A stretch of 8,696 nucleotides of DNA, from contig JACIXO010000037.1 of the NCBI GenBank assembly GCA_014360385.1, positions 1 through 8,696 on the forward strand, written 5' to 3'. Positions 6,152-8,696 of this stretch are shown here, piece by piece. The notes beneath the pieces are model-generated. The model was not told the origin of the DNA. It did no database searches and worked only from the letters and a program-made list of their open reading frames with translations. This DNA is from Actinomycetota bacterium (GTDB lineage Bacteria > Actinomycetota > Humimicrobiia > Humimicrobiales > Humimicrobiaceae). Every line of letters starts with the position of its first letter. Positions within the stretch are counted from its first letter, which is position 1. The translations under genes were made by a program, and so were the position numbers.

Positions 6152-6214
6152 AATATTCTGGATTAGAATTAATGTAACAGTTTGCCCAATACCTTAAAGC
6201 TACAAAAAACTACT

Positions 6215-6772
6215 TCAAAATTCAACTCTAACAGGCTCCCTTGCTGAGGCTTCCTCTATTTCAAAATAATCTCTAGGTGTGAAATTGAACATTTTAGCTA
6301 TCACATTTCCAGGAAAGGTCTGGATTCTGGTATTGAACCTCATAACCATATCATTGTAGAACTGCCTTGCATAGGCAATATTGCTCTCAACACCGTTAAG
6401 CTCTTCCATCAGTCTTAAAAAATGTTGATCAGCCTTGAGGTTTGGGTACCTTTCTGAAAGAGCAAATAGAGTTCTTAGGGCGCTTGTGATCTGATTTTCA
6501 GCTTTTTCCTGCTCCTTCACAGTCTTGGCTTCTATCCCCAGATTTCTTGCACTAACCACTTTTTCAAGTGTTTCTTTCTCATGAGCAGCATAACCCTTTA
6601 CAGTCTCAACAAGATTCGGTATGAGGTCATATCTCTTTCTGAGCTGAACATCAATCTGATACCAGGCGTTATCAACCTTGTTTCTCAAAGCCACAGTGGA
6701 GTTGTAAATGCCTATTCCAATAAGTATCAATAGCACAAAAACTACAGCTAAAATAACACCCAGTGTTAACAT
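6215..6772 (-). CDS. lemA: LemA family membrane-anchored protein
   Basis: The 185-residue product has one N-terminal membrane segment (about 3-24, MLTLGVILAVVFVLLILIG) followed by a helical cytoplasmic or extracytoplasmic domain. Family landmarks are present: YNSTVALRNKVDNAWYQIDVQLRKRYDLIPNLVETVKGYA, then a long helix with NLKADQHFLRLMEELNGVESNIAYARQFYND, then NTRIQTFPGNVIAKMFNF and DYFEIEE. LemA proteins have no established biochemical activity; they commonly neighbour htpX or other membrane proteases. The ATG at 6772 was chosen because GGAGG lies 5 nt upstream and the family length is about 185; longer in-frame starts at 6784 and 6811 lack a ribosome binding site. An extended -10 promoter lies about 80 nt upstream. 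The gap to htpX is 404 nt. Confidence 0.93.
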   Translation of the reverse strand: MLTLGVILAVVFVLLILIGIGIYNSTVALRNKVDNAWYQIDVQLRKRYDLIPNLVETVKGYAAHEKETLEKVVSARNLGIEAKTVKEQEKAENQITSALRTLFALSERYPNLKADQHFLRLMEELNGVESNIAYARQFYNDMVMRFNTRIQTFPGNVIAKMFNFTPRDYFEIEEASAREPVRVEF

Positions 6773-6777
6773 AAATA

Positions 6778-6782
6778 CCTCC
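6778..6782 (-). promoter_or_regulatory. Ribosome binding site GGAGG for lemA
   Basis: GGAGG sits 5 nt before the ATG at 6772 and decides this start over two upstream in-frame ATGs (6784, 6811). The site itself overlaps the ATG at 6784. Confidence 0.75.
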
Positions 6783-6849
6783 ATCGCAAACAATTTACAA
6801 ATAAGCCTCAAATTGCAAATATCTGGCTACAACACATAATTGAATGTAA

Positions 6850-6858
6850 ATTATAGCA
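6850..6858 (-). promoter_or_regulatory. Extended -10 promoter for lemA
   Basis: On the minus strand TGCTATAAT gives a perfect TATAAT (6855-6850) preceded by the TG extension. No good -35 is seen at 16-18 nt, which extended -10 promoters tolerate. Transcription would begin near 6843, about 70 nt before the lemA ATG. Confidence 0.6.
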
Positions 6859-6912
6859 TATACACCAGAGTAAAAGTATATCGATTAGTTTTGCCCGCCT
6901 CACCTTCAAATG

Positions 6913-6924
6913 GTTTTCGAAAAC
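6913..6924. repeat. Perfect 12-bp palindrome GTTTTCGAAAAC
   Basis: The palindrome is midway between the two divergent promoters, about 35 nt upstream of the lemA -35 region and 57 nt upstream of the EF-G-like -35. It looks like an operator for a dimeric regulator, but no known consensus was recognised. Confidence 0.45.
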
Positions 6925-6945
6925 TTAAGCCCGATTCAGATGTCT

Positions 6946-6964
6946 TTTTTCCATCACGGAAAAA
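6946..6964. repeat. Inverted repeat TTTTTCC-ATCAC-GGAAAAA
   Basis: Two perfect 7-nt arms separated by 5 nt end 16 nt before the -35 of the EF-G-like promoter. No T tract follows on either strand, so it is not an obvious terminator. The position suits an activator or repressor site. Confidence 0.45.
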
Positions 6965-6980
6965 GAAATGCTACTTAGTT

Positions 6981-7009
6981 TTTACACAAGGGTATTTTTA
7001 TGATATATT
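6981..7009 (+). promoter_or_regulatory. Promoter for the EF-G-like gene
   Basis: TTTACA (6981-6986) is followed after exactly 17 nt by TATATT (7004-7009). The spacer ends in TGA, so an extended -10 is also present. The -35 is 5/6 and the -10 5/6 to consensus. The start site would be about 7014-7017, leaving a leader of some 215 nt before the ATG at 7233. Confidence 0.6.
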
Positions 7010-7019
7010 TTCTAACAAC

Positions 7020-7088
7020 ATGGTTACGATTAAAGTTACATTTTTATTAAGATTGTTTTTAGGTAATTTACCTTTTTATTTTTACTAA
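7020..7088 (+). CDS. Possible 22-residue leader peptide
   Basis: An ATG lies only 3-6 nt after the predicted transcription start, so the ORF would be leaderless or nearly so. The product (MVTIKVTFLLRLFLGNLPFYFY) is hydrophobic and rich in Leu, Phe and Tyr. Its 3' third overlaps the hairpin at 7061-7073, so translation of the peptide would open that hairpin. This is the arrangement of a leader-peptide attenuator. There is no Shine-Dalgarno sequence and no homology evidence; it may be a chance ORF. Confidence 0.25.
   Translation: MVTIKVTFLLRLFLGNLPFYFY
7061..7084 (+). terminator. Weak hairpin with T tract in the EF-G-like leader
   Basis: AGGTA (7061-7065) pairs with TACCT (7069-7073) around ATT, followed at once by TTTTT and a second run of T after one A. 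The form is that of an intrinsic terminator or attenuator, but the stem is only five pairs. It lies inside the transcript, about 150 nt before the EF-G-like start. Confidence 0.3.
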
Positions 7089-7182
7089 CCTGATTAGCTT
7101 TTTTAAAATGTTTATCTTTTTTAAGGACATATCATTATAGTAACACTTCTAGATATGAGACACATTATAACGTTTTTTCGAA

Positions 7183-7233
7183 ATGAGATTAGAAACCACA
7201 TCGTATAAGATTATTGTTGAGAAAGGAGATTAA
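7183..7233 (+). CDS. Possible 16-residue upstream ORF, overlapping the EF-G-like start by one base
   Basis: ATG at 7183 opens a frame encoding MRLETTSYKIIVEKGD that ends in TAA sharing its last A with the ATG of the EF-G-like gene (TAATG). Such overlaps allow termination-reinitiation coupling. A TATAAC (7166-7171) 11 nt upstream could be a -10 for a second, leaderless transcript, but no -35 is evident. No ribosome binding site precedes it. Low confidence as a translated gene. Confidence 0.2.
   Translation: MRLETTSYKIIVEKGD
7223..7230 (+). promoter_or_regulatory. Ribosome binding site AAGGAGAT of the EF-G-like gene
   Basis: AAGGAG (7223-7228) sits 4 nt before the ATG at 7233. It fixes that start, which is also where similarity to EF-G paralogues begins. 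Confidence 0.75.
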
Positions 7234-8696
7234 TGAGTAACTCAAGCTGTGAAACAAAAAAAGTTATAGGGTTGGTTTCTGGAAATGGAAGCGGAAAGAC
7301 CACACTTTCAGAATGTCTTCTATTTAATTCAGGGGCTATAGATAGAATCGGAAGCATCCAAAATAAAAATACCGTCTCAGACTTCAGTCCCCTTGAAACT
7401 AAAAGAGGTTTCAGCATAAGCTCAAGTATTCTTAATTACAGTTGGAAAGGTTTTCAAATTAATTTAGTTGACACACCAGGATATATTGATTTTATAGGAC
7501 AAATTCTTTCAACCATAAAGGTTGTAGATAGCATACTCCTGTTGATTGACCCTAAATCTGGTGTTCAGGCTTCCACAGAAAGAATAATTGAGATTTTAAA
7601 CCAGAATCTTATGCCATTTTTCTGTGTTATAAATAAACTCGATCAGGAAAATGTGGACTATTTTAAAACTGTCGACGAAATCAGAAATAATTATCATCTT
7701 AACCTTGTTCCAATAACCATACCAATGGGCCAGGGTGAAAAATTCTCTGGCATAATAGACCTGCTTGAAAACAAGGCATATAGTTATGATGGTAAATCCT
7801 TTAAAGGAAATGAAATTCCTATAAGTGATGAAATAACGCAGGAAATATCAGAGCGTCACAGCCAGCTGGTTGAATCTATCATAGAAACTGATGATGAATT
7901 ACTCAACCAGTATCTCGATGGAAAACAAATAGAAACTGGAAAAATAAAAAATGTCTTAAAAGCTGCTGTTCTTGAAAGAAAAGTAATACCAACTTTTGCT
8001 ATTTCATCAGGGAAAAATATTGGTGTTGATGTCTTAATGGACTACATGAATAGCCTTCTCCCCTCTCCGTTAGAAAGAAAACCTCTGAAAGTAAAATATT
8101 TAAACGAGGAGAAAGAAGCAGAAATAGTTCCATCACAAGAAGGGCCTGTACTTGCTTATGTTTTTAAAATCATGTCTGATCCCTACATTGGAAAACTGTC
8201 AATATTCAGGGTATTTTCAGGTAGTATTAAAGTAAATGGAAACTATTACATTTCTGGAGCTAAAAATGTATTTAAGTTTACTAACTTATTTAAACTCCAG
8301 GGCAAAGATCAGGTAGATATCACTGAGGCATCCTGCGGGGATATCGCAGCTGTTTCTAAAATTATGGAAATTGTAAATGATGACACCATCTCCCTACCGG
8401 AGAATCCCCTGGAAATGGAAAAAACAATATATCCTGAACCGGGCCTACCCAAGGCTATCACACCTGTAGGAAAATCAGATGAAGAGAAGATAAGCAATGG
8501 ACTGGCCCGTTTAATAGAAGAAGACCCCACTTTGAAACAGGAATTAAACCTGGAGGTTCATCAAAATATAGTATGGGGAATGGGTGATTTGCATCTTTCA
8601 ATTGTTAAAGACAAGCTCAAGGAAAAATTCGATGTAGAAGTAGATATGGTAACCCCAAACGTTGCTTATAAAGAAACAATAAAGAAGGATGCAAAA
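7233..8696 (+). CDS. EF-G-like translational GTPase (FusA2/EF-G-2 type), 3' end outside window
   Basis: 488 codons are open to the right edge; the family is usually about 680-700 residues, so domains IV-V are missing here. GTPase motifs: P-loop SGNGSGKTT (16-24), a switch I remnant ETKRGFSIS (55-63), DTPGYIDF (80-87), NKLD (134-137) and SSGK (258-261). Domain II starts near 304 (GPVLAYVFKIMSDPYIGKLSIFRVF). Domain III has EEDPTL (429-434) and GMGDLHLSI (449-457), with VAYKETI before the edge. Two residues differ from canonical EF-G: the catalytic His after DTPG is Tyr84, and the switch I Thr of RGIT is Ser61. Both point to the EF-G paralogue group rather than the housekeeping factor. Ribosomal protection proteins such as Tet(M) are an alternative, but they keep DTPGH. 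The role of this group is not settled. It has its own promoter and a long leader. Confidence 0.88.
   Translation, partial: MSNSSCETKKVIGLVSGNGSGKTTLSECLLFNSGAIDRIGSIQNKNTVSDFSPLETKRGFSISSSILNYSWKGFQINLVDTPGYIDFIGQILSTIKVVDSILLLIDPKSGVQASTERIIEILNQNLMPFFCVINKLDQENVDYFKTVDEIRNNYHLNLVPITIPMGQGEKFSGIIDLLENKAYSYDGKSFKGNEIPISDEITQEISERHSQLVESIIETDDELLNQYLDGKQIETGKIKNVLKAAVLERKVIPTFAISSGKNIGVDVLMDYMNSLLPSPLERKPLKVKYLNEEKEAEIVPSQEGPVLAYVFKIMSDPYIGKLSIFRVFSGSIKVNGNYYISGAKNVFKFTNLFKLQGKDQVDITEASCGDIAAVSKIMEIVNDDTISLPENPLEMEKTIYPEPGLPKAITPVGKSDEEKISNGLARLIEEDPTLKQELNLEVHQNIVWGMGDLHLSIVKDKLKEKFDVEVDMVTPNVAYKETIKKDAK

Larger units (their letters stand above)
5811..6214. other. Repeat-rich AT-rich lemA-htpX intergenic region
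   Basis: No credible ORF is present in 404 nt. The stretch holds a probable htpX promoter, a 16-bp tandem duplication, a 13-bp direct repeat, two competing inverted repeats with a shared arm and an AT-only palindrome, all listed separately. No GC-rich terminator after lemA was found, so read-through from lemA into htpX is possible. Confidence 0.6.
6773..7232. other. Divergent control region between lemA and the EF-G-like gene
   Basis: 460 nt between divergent genes. From left to right it holds the lemA ribosome site and promoter, a 12-bp palindrome, a 7-bp-arm hairpin, the promoter of the EF-G-like gene, and a leader of about 215 nt with short ORFs and a weak attenuator-like hairpin. An 82-codon TTG-initiated frame across it covers both promoters and is not considered coding. 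Confidence 0.6.

Noticed and set aside
6946..6964. Bidirectional terminator
   Set aside because: No T tract follows the hairpin on either strand, and it lies upstream of divergent promoters rather than after a gene.
6840..7088. 82-codon plus-strand ORF starting with TTG
   Set aside because: It spans both divergent promoters and the palindromes, has no ribosome binding site and no recognisable domain. Only its last 22 codons are considered, as a possible leader peptide.
7233..8696. Tet(M)-like ribosomal protection (tetracycline resistance) protein
   Set aside because: ESLLYNSGAI-like similarity in the first 40 residues is suggestive, but Tet proteins retain DTPGH and RGIT. DTPGY and RGFS fit the EF-G-2/FusA2 group instead.
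1..8696. CRISPR array, insertion sequence or phage segment
   Set aside because: No regularly spaced repeats, transposase, integrase or phage genes are present; all long genes are ordinary chromosomal ones.

Overview
The window is AT-rich bacterial DNA. It is mostly one long minus-strand gene cluster, plus a divergent plus-strand gene that runs off the right edge. From right to left on the minus strand the order is lemA, htpX, pdxS, pdxT, yebC, ruvC, ruvA, ruvB, then the 5' end of queA. The block pdxS-pdxT-yebC-ruvC-ruvA-ruvB resembles the order seen in Actinomycetota. The plus-strand gene belongs to an EF-G paralogue group (FusA2/EF-G-2 type) that is also found there. With the low GC and the PLP-synthase type, a deep-branching, low-GC anaerobic actinobacterial-type lineage is plausible. 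Gene order alone cannot exclude Firmicutes or another candidate phylum.

Layout: 1-201 holds the first 67 codons of queA. 202-442 is a short intergenic region with a possible queA promoter and a small palindrome. 443-5810 is a very compact seven-gene operon (htpX to ruvB) with gaps of 17 nt or less, stop/start overlaps and Shine-Dalgarno sites buried in upstream gene ends. The one exception is ruvB, whose start is ambiguous. 5811-6214 is a 404-nt AT-rich intergenic region rich in tandem, direct and inverted repeats, with a probable htpX promoter. 6215-6772 is lemA. 6773-7232 is a divergent control region with an extended -10 promoter for lemA and a strong-looking promoter for the EF-G-like gene. 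That second promoter is followed by a leader of about 215 nt containing short ORFs and a weak hairpin with a T tract. 7233-8696 is the EF-G-like GTPase (488 codons, 3' end outside the window).

Biologically the operon joins a membrane metalloprotease (HtpX, often linked to LemA), both subunits of the pyridoxal 5'-phosphate synthase (PdxS/PdxT), a YebC/TACO1-family translation factor, and the complete RuvC-RuvA-RuvB Holliday-junction resolution machinery. QueA downstream makes the tRNA modification queuosine. No CRISPR array, insertion sequence, rRNA gene or complete tRNA gene was seen. The least explained parts are the leader of the EF-G-like gene, the repeat-rich lemA-htpX spacer, a recurring AACTTAAGCC motif in the intergenic regions, and the ruvA/ruvB junction.
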